Origin: Apoda limacodes
Lineage: Eukaryota; Arthropoda; Insecta; Lepidoptera; Limacodidae
Direction of reading: 5' to 3'
Assembly: GCA_946406115.1 (NCBI GenBank)
Contig: OX291546.1
Coordinates: forward strand, 10,595,019-10,659,018
DNA length: 64,000 nucleotides
Part shown: positions 22,001 through 31,540 of the stretch, in pieces
Layout of the letters: every line of letters starts with the position of its first letter
Numbering within the stretch: the stretch's first letter is position 1
Made by a program: the position numbers and the translations under genes
Notes under the pieces: generated by a model
What the model saw: the letters and a program-made list of their open reading frames with translations, nothing else
Told to the model about the DNA's origin: nothing
Databases searched by the model: none

Positions 22001-25000
22001 GGCAAATGCCTTCCTTAACATCTTCCATTGTTTCCAATCTCTAGCAACTCTCCAGTTAGTACCCACTATAAGTATTAGCTAGTTATGTTTTAGACGTTTT
22101 GTATACTATACAAAGCACTGATACAAATACTTGGCATGTGCGGATTAGTGTCTCAGATCGGCTTGGGGCTGATGATCAGACGAGCATTGACGTGCTAATA
22201 GGCCATGAATAAGAGCATCTTTGTTACGTTAAGGAACGAAAAGTATTAGTAAATTTTAAGTTTTATGTTTATGTGTGTAATTTTTTTTTTTTTAATGTTC
22301 CAGATATGCTGATAGGCAAAAGCTTTTGAAGTTGGAAGCAGAAGAAATAGGAGATAAAGAAGCGGAAGAATCGCCAGTTGAGAGTGAAGACGACGAAAGC
22401 AATTACGACAAAGAAGATACCTTACTACAAAATAAAGAGAAGAGAAAAGAGAGACTTCGAAGATTACTCCACGAAAAGTCTAAAAAAAACACTTCCGATG
22501 AAAGTGAAACCCTTTCAGTTGGCAAAAATAAAGAAGCAGGATCATCAGAAGATACGAAAGAGAAAGTAGGTTCAGAAAACATTAAAAAAGAATCACACAT
22601 TTCGGATATAGATATGACAGAAAAAGAACCGAATAGTATGGATGTGGTTGAGGAAAAAGAATCTAATATTAAGATTACTAAAAACAATGAAAAAGATATA
22701 AATGTTGCAACCAAAGCTGTTGTGAACAAAACTGCTGAAAAAGATAATGATACCGAAAAAGTACATTCACTGAGTGACGACAGTGAAAAAGTTGAATCAG
22801 ATGTTGACGAACTGCATCTTTTACAAAAATTACATTCTGAAAATGAAATAAGTTCTTCAACGCAAGAGTCTTCTGATTCTGAGAGCCCTATTGCAATTTC
22901 TGATACTTTAGACTCGGGTAGTGATTTAGAAAATCGAGGAAAATTAGACAGCGACGTTATTAGTATTGAAAATTCTAGTTATTCCGAATCAGAAAATAAT
23001 AAGCTGGACGAGATAGATGAAATAATGGAAATAGGAAAAGATCCCATTCCTGAAAAAGAGATAATTAAAGAACTTGTCGATGCGAATGTAGAGATTGAAT
23101 GTTCAGCTGCTGGAGTTAATATAAGAGATTGTAACTCTGTCAACAATCACACAAACAATATAACTGACAATGTGTTTCTCGCATCATCTGATGAGGAAAC
23201 TAATCCTGGAGTGATACCACTGGATTCGTCCGTTAAAATCTCTGGAAATTTAAAAAATGGCTCTATGGAAGACAGTAAAAAGGAATGCTTAGAAACAAAC
23301 ATAAGTCAAACCGATGAAAATAAACCTAATGAGGTCATTGATAATGTGCTGCTTGCTTCATCTGACAACGACAACATCAATGTCGGGAATTGCACAAGCT
23401 ATAAACTTAAGGCGTCGGTTAAAACCACTGGCAATCCAAAAAATACCTCTGTATTAGTAGTTGATAATGTAGGTGTGGTTTCCTTGGAAGTAGACATAAG
23501 ACAGACTGATCGTGAATTAAATATTGAGCCACATAAAATAATTGAAGAAGACATGTTGCTGGCATCACTTGAAGATAAAAACAAGTCAAGTGCTATTGCC
23601 AAAGACATGAAATCAGAAGATGGTGCTAAGATTAAATTTTCAGTCAATAAGACAAATTGTCAAAATATTGACAGCGAATCTAATAAGATTATTGAAGATG
23701 TGTTACTTGCATCATCTGATGATGAAGCTAATTCTAGCTTTGTGGATAATCGATTGGAAACCAAGAATTCTTTTAAATTAAAACAGGATAATAATATGCA
23801 GATAAATGGATTTATAGCTGAAGTAAAAAGTAAAGATTGTGGAATCATTAACAAAAATAAGAATGAAATAGATATCCTGGACACTAATGTTGACGCGACA
23901 TCTAGTAGCTTGTGTACTAAAACCACTAAAAATGATTGTTCTTTGCTTGTTGCTGACAAAAACATTAATGAATGCGTTAGCGAGGATTCTACTTCTAGTT
24001 TTACTGAAATATCTAAAAATATCGATTTCACAGAGATTATAGATGAGAGTCCCGAAATCACTGAAAACGATCTCAACTTAAATCAAAGTGCACTGGTTAA
24101 ACAAACAAATATTACACAAAAAGAAAATGTTGATCTAATATCAATAAACAGCACTGAAGAGCTCATAGATGATGATTGTAAGATTTTAGAGAAACATGAT
24201 GAATGTGATAGTGTTGAATCTTTGAAGTCTTTACAAGATGTTATTGTACAGAAATCTGCAGAATTTATCGATGATATTGTGGGTGACGATAGAAAGCAAA
24301 GCAAGGCCTTAGGAAATTCTTATAAAACGAATGAAGGTGTAACAACGAATGAAGCCAAAATACAAGAGAAAAAAAACTGTAACATTGATTCAGCTGAGGA
24401 ATCTAATAGCTTAGATTTCTTGGAAATATGCAGTGTTGAAGAAGTAGATTGCATTAGTATTAATGCTACAGCGTGTAATAGTATTGAAACTACAGAATCG
24501 AATAGCGTAGAAACAATGGAATCCAACAGTGTAGAAGAATGTAATAGCACGGATTCAGTAGAATTTAACAGTGTCGATCCAGCAGAAGCTTACTGTAATA
24601 AAAAAAAAGATTGTAATAATTCTGGAGATATAACTGCCGAAGATAAAAAATCATCCAGCGAAAATTTAGTAGGAATTATACAATCAATCCAGTCACGTAG
24701 TGTAGAAAAAGACATTTCTGATATTGAAGCAGTATGTAATACAATTGATATAGATAGAAACAGCAAGGAAACAAATTGTAATATAAGTGAAGTAACAGCA
24801 TCAAAATTATCTAATGAAATAACAGTACATAAAGAAGTAGAACCTATGGATTGTAGTGACATTATAGAATGTAGTAGTGGTGAAGCTATGGAATGCGGTA
24901 GTGTTGAAGAATCTGGGTATATTAACAACATTGACGACGTAGTTCGTTCTAGTCCCGAACCAAAAAAAAATACTTCTGAAACAAATATAACTCACTCTAT

Positions 25001-25052
25001 TGAGACAGTAACTCTCCTAAATGAAGAATATTGTATTACTTCACACAAATAA
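12990..25052 (+). CDS. DAXX: DAXX-like histone chaperone, six exons
   Basis: Rebuilt coding exons: 12990-13055, 15260-16742, 16826-16997, 19434-19696, 20664-20847 and 22304-25052. All junctions use GT-AG, all phases agree, and the sum is 4917 nt (1638 residues plus stop). DAXX proteins deposit histone H3.3 with ATRX at heterochromatin and bind SUMOylated partners in the nucleus. Alignment by eye to the DAXX fold is clear: the helical-bundle segment FHPVYQKFIDVCFEL ... KMYLYIKDVVDEL; then QIRKLEKTIKKLHRAIQKLE; then VYLLTERYKERMVRVYKKFC; then PFPDFHDVLRCV; then ARDLFTRCGKKLQRRRQ; then VLNKYADRQ. The last exon is a very long acidic, Ser-rich tail. Introns carry repeats and transposon fragments. 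The stop at 25050-25052 is followed by 33 more open codons in the same frame (see findings). Identity is strong; the exact tail length is the uncertain part. Confidence 0.9.
13445..13560 (+). repeat. Dispersed repeat, copy 2 (DAXX intron 1)
   Basis: Matches 11262-11400: gtaacaaaatctaatgttga, tttagtgtct, caaaacccttgttagga and cctactttttgaca. Unclassified family. Confidence 0.6.
15260..16742 (+). CDS. DAXX: DAXX-like exon 2: Lys/Pro-rich repeats, SIM-like motifs, helical bundle
   Basis: Acceptor tttttttag|ATG, donor gacg|gtaagt (ends phase 1). Residues about 55-100 are tandem five-residue units of the form K-S-I/V-P-x (about 15361-15500). Further on, two copies of a hydrophobic-acidic motif, EIIIEDSP and AITIEDSP, look like additional SIMs. 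The final 90 codons (from FHPVYQKF) form the alpha-helical DAXX bundle that in vertebrates binds partners such as ATRX or p53-pathway proteins. The low-complexity basic N-terminal part is probably disordered. Confidence 0.85.
16826..20847 (+). CDS. DAXX: DAXX-like exons 3-5: histone-binding core
   Basis: Exons 16826-16997 (172 nt), 19434-19696 (263 nt) and 20664-20847 (184 nt), phases 1, 2, 1 at their starts. Together they encode the conserved helical core that wraps H3.3-H4 in vertebrate DAXX, ending in exon 6 with KYADRQKLLKLE. An acidic run (DFDDDDDS) sits at the end of exon 3. For exon 5 an alternative upstream cag at 20614-20616 would shift the frame, so the acceptor at 20661-20663 is preferred because it gives the conserved ARDLFTRCGKKL. 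Exon 5 uses a less common gtgcgt donor. Intron 3 holds repeats and the short frame at 18514. Confidence 0.85.
17265..17656 (+). repeat. Helitron-like repeat, two-unit copy (DAXX intron 3)
   Basis: Starts actagtattataaaagcgaa, followed by agtaactctgtctatctg and acctcttaacgcttaaac. Two tandem units of about 150 bp follow, each with a gagtcc...aaag..cataggc motif, a t-rich spacer and a cctacacc...gaat...agggcgggt end. It closes with gggaaaaagctagta. Same family as 6930-7290. Confidence 0.65.
17995..18110 (-). repeat. Helitron-like repeat fragment, reverse orientation
   Basis: The reverse complement contains gagtcctggggaaggaaata, then ggctacttaaaaatgtcaag, tgtgagttgattttttt and gaggagttgctgtt, aligning to the second unit of the 17265-17656 copy. 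Partial, no ends. Confidence 0.55.
18514..18651 (+). other. Short open frame in DAXX intron 3, unknown
   Basis: 45 codons from an ATG in strong context (caaaATGGCC), beginning MASQSQQLGIGSFELNTGKG and ending YYMDVS-stop. It is preceded by a locally GC-rich stretch (18440-18510). A second coding-looking stretch without ATG follows at 18747-18950. It may be a fragment of an inserted gene or transposon, and I do not recognise the protein. Confidence 0.25.
19870..20015 (+). repeat. Dispersed repeat with 'aacataggcct' motif
   Basis: Contains atcatcatcacagatggaaa, ttgtccattcttaaacatag, gcctg, and later taaccagattgtcattccat followed by ctggtagaaagtct. This order of motifs matches a dispersed family I recall from lepidopteran genomes; not verified by search. 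Confidence 0.45.
21145..21549. mobile_element. hAT-like MITE with 8-bp target duplication
   Basis: The left end CAGGGCTGTAGCTAGAG and the reverse complement of the right end CACGGCCGTAGCTAAGG match at 13 of 17 positions. They are flanked by ctccattc (21137-21144) and ctcaattc (21550-21557), an 8-bp target duplication with one mismatch, as expected for the hAT superfamily. The 405-bp interior has direct repeats of aaggtagggca near both ends and no transposase. Located in DAXX intron 5. Confidence 0.75.
21557..21840 (+). pseudogene. Non-LTR retrotransposon endonuclease fragment
   Basis: One frame reads CNVRGIHANLNANHHLETI and FLTETLPDR. After a one-base shift the neighbouring frame reads YIIPATNTEHNFVSRADVCM, then FVREDICCRRL. 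These match the N-terminal AP-endonuclease domain of CR1/Jockey-type ORF2 proteins (start NVRG, the TET loop, tyrosine/histidine region). It begins right at the MITE's target duplication, so the MITE appears to have landed at or near this fragment. Confidence 0.7.
22304..25052 (+). CDS. DAXX: DAXX-like exon 6: giant acidic, SIM-rich tail
   Basis: 2749 nt with acceptor tgttccag|ATATGC, encoding 915 residues very rich in Asp, Glu, Ser, Asn and Lys, almost certainly disordered. Four related motifs recur: NVFLASSDEE (about 23168), NVLLASSDND (23344), DMLLASLEDK (23550) and DVLLASSDDE (23698). Each is a hydrophobic core followed by Ser and acidic residues. A second degenerate array of NSVE/NSIE-type units lies at 24475-24600. 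Vertebrate DAXX has an acidic tail ending in a SIM; here that theme appears expanded. The terminal stop is TAA. Confidence 0.85.
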
Positions 25053-25154
25053 AAGAACCTCGATGAAAATGTTGACAAAACTGATGATTCTGAAATGATT
25101 ACTGATCTAATGACTCACGATCAAGAAGTAAAAGAGAATATTGAACATAAATAA
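25053..25154 (+). other. In-frame open extension after the DAXX-like stop
   Basis: Immediately after the TAA at 25050-25052 the same frame stays open for 33 codons, starting KNLDENVDKTDDSEMITDLM and ending at TAA 25152-25154. Its composition (Asp, Glu, Lys, Thr) is the same as the preceding tail. This suggests either a recent premature stop or stop-codon readthrough. Confidence 0.5.
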
Positions 25155-25399
25155 TTTTTATAATACTTGATGTGTTATAAAAATCCCTTGTGTTTTGCTC
25201 ACTATTCCTGTAAATGTGTCCTGAGACTGGTATATTATTTATAAAACTTGGATTTGTATGTATAAAATTCTTGAATAGCTTAACGTGAATAGGGAGTTTG
25301 TATGTAAATTAGTGAGATGCATTTGAGCAAAGACTTACAATTATAGATTTTTTGGAAATTATAAATACTTACGTGTAAGGTAAGTCTTTTCGGATTGTG

Positions 25400-25405
25400 A
25401 ATAAA
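25400..25405 (+). promoter_or_regulatory. Candidate poly(A) signal of the DAXX-like gene
   Basis: AATAAA in context gtgaataaaatatt, about 250-350 nt beyond the two possible stops. Other A/T-rich candidates follow, so the choice is tentative. Confidence 0.4.
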
Positions 25406-26227
25406 ATATTTAGTTCTTATTTAATTCTAATAATTGTATTTTGATAACTATTTATGAGTTATTACAATAAGTAAATCACACAAGTTATGAAATTACCAAA
25501 AAAAATGTAGAACTGTCTTAAACTGATTGATATTGCTTAGCGAAGCTTTATAAGATGGACAAATAGTTGTAAATTAATTAAAATTTTATGACGGATAATG
25601 TCCGAATTTATGTTCGTGTTGATTATTTTTCATTATAACTCTTAGACTAGTAAGGTTACTTAGTTTTTTTTAAATTGATGATTGTGTAGGATAAAGCCAA
25701 ACTGCACTAAAACACAATATCAGAAGTGTTGTATTTGACAGTTTTATAGGCAAAAACATCCTTTAGCTTACACTAAGGAGACCAATCAACTTTTTTTCAT
25801 AAAAACTGCGTTGCACTACATATGTTAAACTATAAACATTTCATTTTCTATTGACCATAGTTGCAAAAAGCATATTCGTCCTTAAAATAGAAAATATAAA
25901 TATTTAGTGCACTGAAGTTTATATGTGAAGAATATGATTCGGATTTACCCTAAATAAGCTTAACATTCTAAAAACCCACTCTCACTCATACAAGAAAGCA
26001 TTGTATGATTATTAGACTTGCAAGAAAAAGTTTTTTTTGTTTATTTTAAAAGTAAAATTTCGTACTAAATAGTAATCAATTATGGCCACTAAAAAGAACT
26101 CTCCTATAGTACGGATGTTTATAATGCATGATTATTTTATTGATATTGATTACAAGGAAATAAATTATTATAAAAAAACAAATTATTTTTGCCAATCATT
26201 ACTACACCGAAAACTTTGAAGCATTTG

Positions 26228-26555
26228 GTATTCGGTAGAATAGTACCTAAAACTGACTCAAAATCTATTTGCAAATCTTGTAAACATAACCTAACTTTAT
26301 TTAATGTTCACCCAACACTTCACAAAACACTTACATGATTACCTTTATTGTCACATTCTTTAACTTGTTTTCAAATCACGACACTGATTAAATATAAAAT
26401 CTACAAAATTCCAACTTTTAGATTAGAAATATTACACGTATTTATGTATACGTTGCATAGACTAACAAAGCGAAAGACGCGCGTCAAGGTAATTTTTGTT
26501 TACCCAAATTGCAAATAGATTTTGAGTCAGGTTTAGATATCTGGTATTCGGCAGA
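26228..26555. mobile_element. Inverted-repeat element with 'attcgg' arms
   Basis: Left arm (26228-26285) and right arm (26496-26555) are inverted copies. Both carry ttcggNagaa, then actgactcaaaatctatttg, then caaat and taaac. Just outside the right arm attcgg/ccgaat repeats continue to 26600 (ccgaataccgaatagtagcc). No open frame inside. Probably a foldback or MITE-type element; class unknown. Confidence 0.55.
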
Positions 26556-26846
26556 AAAGGATTAAAGCAGCCGAATACCGAATAGTAGCCGAATATTCGT
26601 TGCAAGCCTAATGACAATATAATTAAGGGACAAGTAAAATCATCTTAACAAGGTCTAAACGGATATGCTAAAGTGATTGATGCATTTATTTATCTGGATT
26701 TCGTACTGTATTTCTTTTTTTCCTTCTTAATTCGTTGATCATATCCTTTAGCTTACACCACTATTTAGTTACTAATTAATATATAACTAAGAAATTATAT
26801 TTTCAGTTAAATTGCTTGTTTCTTGAAAACCCCAAAGGGGGTAAAA

Positions 26847-27004
26847 GTGCATAGCACACAATCATAACTTTTGATTAATTCTTACACGAGTCTCTAAAAA
26901 TACTCTATACTTGACACCATTATCACCGATGGTCGTAATCTTGTTACGAGTATTTTTAGACGCGTGTAAGAATTAATCAAAAGTTATGATTGTGTGCTGT
27001 GCAC
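26847..27004. other. Near-perfect 57-59 bp inverted repeat (hairpin, 42-nt loop)
   Basis: The arm 26847-26905 and the reverse complement of 26948-27004 differ by two substitutions and one 2-nt gap over 57-59 bp, with a 42-nt loop. The core of each arm is cacacaatcataacttttga followed by ttaattcttacacg. The arms extend weakly outward (aaaagtgc / gcactta). Transcribed from either strand it would fold into a long dsRNA stem, so it is either a very young foldback element or a hairpin-RNA locus. Confidence 0.8.
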
Positions 27005-29437
27005 TTAAAATCTCACCAGTGCGGCCGCTCGGAGAATGCGTTCGTGACCAAATGGCTGATGTAGGCTTGAAATGCGAAAAAATTACGATAAAAAATACTT
27101 TTAGTTGTTTATGTGTACCATGTATTTCAATGAAATAAATTAAATTATAGAAAAAAAAATTGTATTAGTTTAGCGTACAATGTTATATTAAATAAAAGAG
27201 AAATATAGTATTTATGTAACTTAAATATTATCAATTTTACTAGATATGTGGTAAAAACGCTAGGTAATTCTATCATTTACGTTAGTACATGTACCTAGTA
27301 TTTTTCGTTTCGTGCGAAATTGTGAATATCCAATAAAAACATCATATTACTTCCATGTAATTACATAGATATTTAGGTTGTGTGGTAACATGTTATCTAA
27401 AATAACAACATGTCTAAACAAAAAATAAAATAAACAAAAATAATTAATTTTAATACTCTTTACTTAAATCGGTTGTAAATACCTAGTATGTAGGTATCAG
27501 TGTTACTTATTGCACATCACTAGTTAGGTACACCTGACAAGTGTCTGGAACGCATTCTCTGAGGCGGGATAGTAAGTCTATATTCCAATTTATTTTTACT
27601 ATCTGTAAAGTAATAATCGCTTGGTAACTGCCTTAAGAAATTGAGCCGAACACACTAAAGAAAAGTGTTTGATAGTTATTTTCTACACTGACAACCATCG
27701 ATCAGTAATTACGAAGGTACACAAAAAGATGTCCGCGGGCAGTTCTACACAGCTTGAGGACAACTCGCGCCTAAATTGAAATAAACACCTGCTATCGCTC
27801 CGGGCGTCTTTTGATCTCGGGACATTATTTTTCGCTTATTATGCATCTTCTTAATTATTAATCAATGCTGACAGCAGTATAACTTATATATATGGGAGTG
27901 TAAATAATTCAACTTGACATTTACTGATTACCTGAACCGAGCGTTCCAAAACTACTTTTCTAACTTTCTCATCACGTACTGGAACGTAGCCTTATAGTAA
28001 TTTCCTAAAAAAAAATTGACATCCATTTTCTTAAATATTGTATAAAGTTGTTTTTATTTTTGTGTATTAGAACATTAGTGTGCAACATTTTTATATATTT
28101 CAAGTTTGTAGTTTCTGTTAATTTTATTATCACAAGGATCACAACACTTTTATTATTTATATTCAGTGTTTAAAAATCTTGACTAAGTAAATTATGTTTT
28201 CTGTTAGGTTATTTTTCTATTTGATACATAAAAAACAACAAACTTTAACTTATTGTAGTCAAATGCATTTTATTTACGGTTCTGTACCCTTTTGCTTAAC
28301 CGTAACTTTATTTTATTCATAGTCAGTCATCGCCTTTGATAAATCCGACAATCTCGAGACTGTCATGGCGGCACGATAAAATATATGATTGTCTGGTCAG
28401 CACCCGACTATCTATATGTGATGATGTGATAGGCTAGTCCATGGCTAGACGGGTGCGATTGACCCCGTCTTACCGCACACCTTTCACGATTGCTGTGTAG
28501 ACGCCTTCGATGGCTGATTGTATGAAAGTGTTAGGCTGTGGTATTATGTAGACGTTGAAAAGCCGTTTTTCAGAATACATCTAACTTTAAAGACATTTAA
28601 TAAAAGTCAATCTTATATATAATTTGTTATTGCTGTATCTAAAAGTCAAATGTTGCACAGATTTTTACAAATAAGTGTTTTTTGCTTTGGCATTGACATT
28701 GGTAATTAGCAAATATCAGTGTTTATATTGTATTGTGATACTATAACCTGGCCTACATATAACTTTTTATTACTGCTGTGGTGGCACAGAACCCTTAGTT
28801 ACGCGACGCGCACTCTGCTAACGGTAAATACAATTTACTTAAGTTAATATTTATTTAAATAGATAAACTTTTTGTAATTGGCAGAAATGCTTTAATGGAA
28901 AATAGAAATTGGTGAAAATGTATAAAAACGTAGAGTTAGGCCCTGCCCAATGGGTAGCCTTAATTTTATATCAACAAAAATAATGTTAAATGATTTTATA
29001 TAGTAAAATAAAGTAATGTTATTGATACTTAAAGTGTGGTTCGTTTATTTGTACCTTTACTTTTGTATGTGTGCATTTAAAATTTGGGTTTATACTTCGG
29101 CGGCGCAGTATATAGGCTGATTCAGTAAGATAAGTATTACTATTAATATATTAGGCAGACTTTGTATAGTAGCGACATTGCCTGAATTTGCTAAAGATCA
29201 CGCCCATAGCCTACAAAAGGTAGCAGGCTTGCCGGGCTAGTTGTGAGTGCCAACGCTGCTTGTTGGTGTATTATCTTAATGCGACAAAGTTTTCTCTGCC
29301 GATAAGTGGCGCTAGTCTTTTACACAATAAATGATTTTAGTAAACGAAAAGTATTAATTTTGGTTTTTGCCGTCTCAGCTAAAAGGTCTTAAAAAACTAT
29401 CTATTTTGGCGGTGTAAGTGCAATCGCAAAGTAAATC
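27005..29437. other. Gene-free intergenic stretch
   Basis: AT-rich sequence downstream of the DAXX-like gene. A 16-codon frame from the ATG at 27729 (MSAGSSTQLEDNSRLN-stop) has a good start context but no further support. The first copy of the 28320 direct repeat lies here. Nothing else recognised. Confidence 0.4.
28320..28380 (+). repeat. Direct repeat, copy 1
   Basis: Carries agtcagtcatcgcctttgat followed by aaatccgacaa, identical to 29988-30020, then a diverging cgagac(t/a)gtc(a/g)tggcg(g/c) stretch. Family unknown. Confidence 0.65.
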
Positions 29438-29553
29438 CTACTAATATTATAAATGTGAAAGTTTGTTTGGATGGATGTTTGTTACTCTTTCACGCTTCAA
29501 CCACTGGGCGGATCGAAATTTAGGGCGGGCGGAGCTGCTGACAAAGTCTAGTA
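29438..29553 (+). repeat. Short Helitron-like repeat
   Basis: tcctactaatattataaatg, then tgaaagtttgtttggatgga, tgtttgttactctttcacgc and a 3' end agggcgggcggagctgctga followed by aaagtctagt. The internal part is missing compared with the 17265 copy, so it looks like an internally deleted member. Confidence 0.55.
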
Positions 29554-29987
29554 ATAAATAATTTGAATGTAATTGCTAGTACAGAACCATAGTAATAAAA
29601 TGAACATCGTAAAAATGGCGTGCTAATGAACATCGTAAAGGTGCATGTCGGCAGTGGTGTAAGCTTTCATCTTATCATGTGAAAAAAATGAAAAAGGTCA
29701 ACATTGAGGAACGCAAATTACCAAAAATAGCAGGCGTAGAGGGTTCCGCTTTAAACTGCATCACATCGTTGCTCTGTCAAACTTGTTGACACTTGATTTC
29801 ATTACACAAAAATAATTATGCTAACGTGGTTTGAGGTTTCGTTGCTGTAGGTACATTTTTGTACTAGAAATTCGTAGAGGTTTCTTAGTCTAGGACTGCG
29901 AAAACTTAACAAAAAATTAGCCTTATAGTCAAAATTAAAATCACCTCTCCTCATACCACAGCTAAAACATTTATTTCATTCATACAG

Positions 29988-30050
29988 TCAGTCATCGCCT
30001 TTGATAAATCCGACAACGCCGAGACAGTCGTGGCGCCGTGACAAAATGTA
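29988..30050 (+). repeat. Direct repeat, copy 2
   Basis: Second copy of the 28320-28380 repeat, 1.67 kb away in the same orientation, with over 30 identical bases at its start. The sequence upstream of both (ttattt, ttcat) is also similar. Confidence 0.65.
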
Positions 30051-30130
30051 TGATTGGCTACCTTTATGAGCAACTCGCCAGCATCCGACATGGTGCACCC
30101 CCATCTCGCGCGCACCTTACCTCACAATTA

Positions 30131-31081
30131 GGGGGAGGGGGGCCACATTGATGCACAAAAATTCAACCTCTTTTTTAATGGCCAAAAAGCATCATATTTG
30201 GATATTTATTTTGACGTGTGCATTGGCCAATATGTCAGTTTACATTTTGGTTACGAAATAGCCGCTAAAAGTAATTAGGTATAGAGATATACTGATTTAA
30301 ATATAAAAACGTTTTTGCATCAATGTACCCCACCAGAGGGGTACTTTGATACATAAGGGTGGGGCAATTTGATGCTTATTTAAAATCCATGAAAACTGCA
30401 ATATATACCATAACCTAAATTGTTTAATTACTTAAAATTAACAAATAAACCATATTATTAATTGAGATCATAAAAGCGCGTAAACATTACTTACAATCAG
30501 TCTCTTACGTTTCTTAAAGAAAATAAAGAAGAAAACAATATTGTCATCATCTAACTAGACTTTATTACTATCTTAATTATCAAATTAGTTATATACCTAC
30601 CTAACTACTCGGTAATCAGACATTTAACTTGAACATGGTTAATGCAAATATATTATAACGTAATAAAACCTCCTATCAATAATACGTATAATTGTACTCC
30701 GCACCTTACTGAATCAAAGTGCCCCAATGGACTTTTTCTACAAACAACTAATTTTTAAAATTATTTATTAATATTGTACTCAAAAAAATATTTAAAAACA
30801 CTTATAAATATATTTACTTGCCTTTGGCAACATAAAACAAAAAAAAAACTAATAAGACGGTGCTGAGACACGATCACAAATCGGCTGAAATTTTAGTTGG
30901 CAGCAGCATAAACACGTTTGTGACCACTGAAGGCCAATGACGAACTAGTGGCGACCGGCGTCACAACTGTCATTCTTGCGCATGTACTTGAGCGTTCTAG
31001 TGACGTGCCAGACTGCGTAGTGTTTTTCAGTTTTTAAATATAGGTACTGTATAAATGTGCCCCGTGCATCAATGTGCCCCC
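30131..31081. mobile_element. TA-flanked element with G-rich ends, 'cacattgatgca' family
   Basis: The left end GGGGGAGGGGGGCCACATTG followed by ATGCAC and the right end, whose reverse complement is GGGGGCACATTGATGCAC, are flanked by TA at 30129-30130 and 31082-31083. The key word gcatcaatg(t)gcccc and variants recur inside in both orientations (tgcatcaatgtaccccac and ggggtactttgatac near 30320-30350, ggggcaatttgatgc near 30362-30376, gaatcaaagtgccccaatgg near 30711). 951 bp, no open frame. End structure and TA duplication fit Tc1/mariner-pogo type; non-autonomous. Confidence 0.7.
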
Positions 31082-31540
31082 TACTCTGTTTAGACGCATT
31101 TCGATTGCCGAATAGAAGGAAGTCATTGTTTAGGCTGTGCTTATACGTTTATTTAGAACTTAAGTTTTGCATACCCATTGTAAATGCACATTAAAAGTAA
31201 TTCCATATCCCGTGGATATGTTAGGAGGCTATACTACCTAAATTTAATTTTTTTGGGCAAATGTTTCTCAGAATCCGCTGAACAGTTCCGATTAAAATTT
31301 AATGACTGTGTTCTCCGGGATATGGTTTAGACGCTGAAAAAAGTGAAAATACGATTCAAAACTTTTGTTCGATAGAAAAAAATCCTAAACTGTCTTCACA
31401 TTTTTTTTTTAATTTTGCAAAGAAATATTTAAAGTTCTAAGTGCTATTAGTTAACAACTTTGCTAAAGCATAGACTTGAAAGTGCTTTAGATCAGAGGTA
31501 GGTCAAACCAAAAAAAAAAGTTGTAATATTTACAATAGTA

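Noticed and set aside
22403..24995. Many minus-strand frames opposite the last DAXX-like exon
   Set aside because: They are shadows created by the Asp/Glu/Ser/Asn codons of the plus strand and have no protein-like features.
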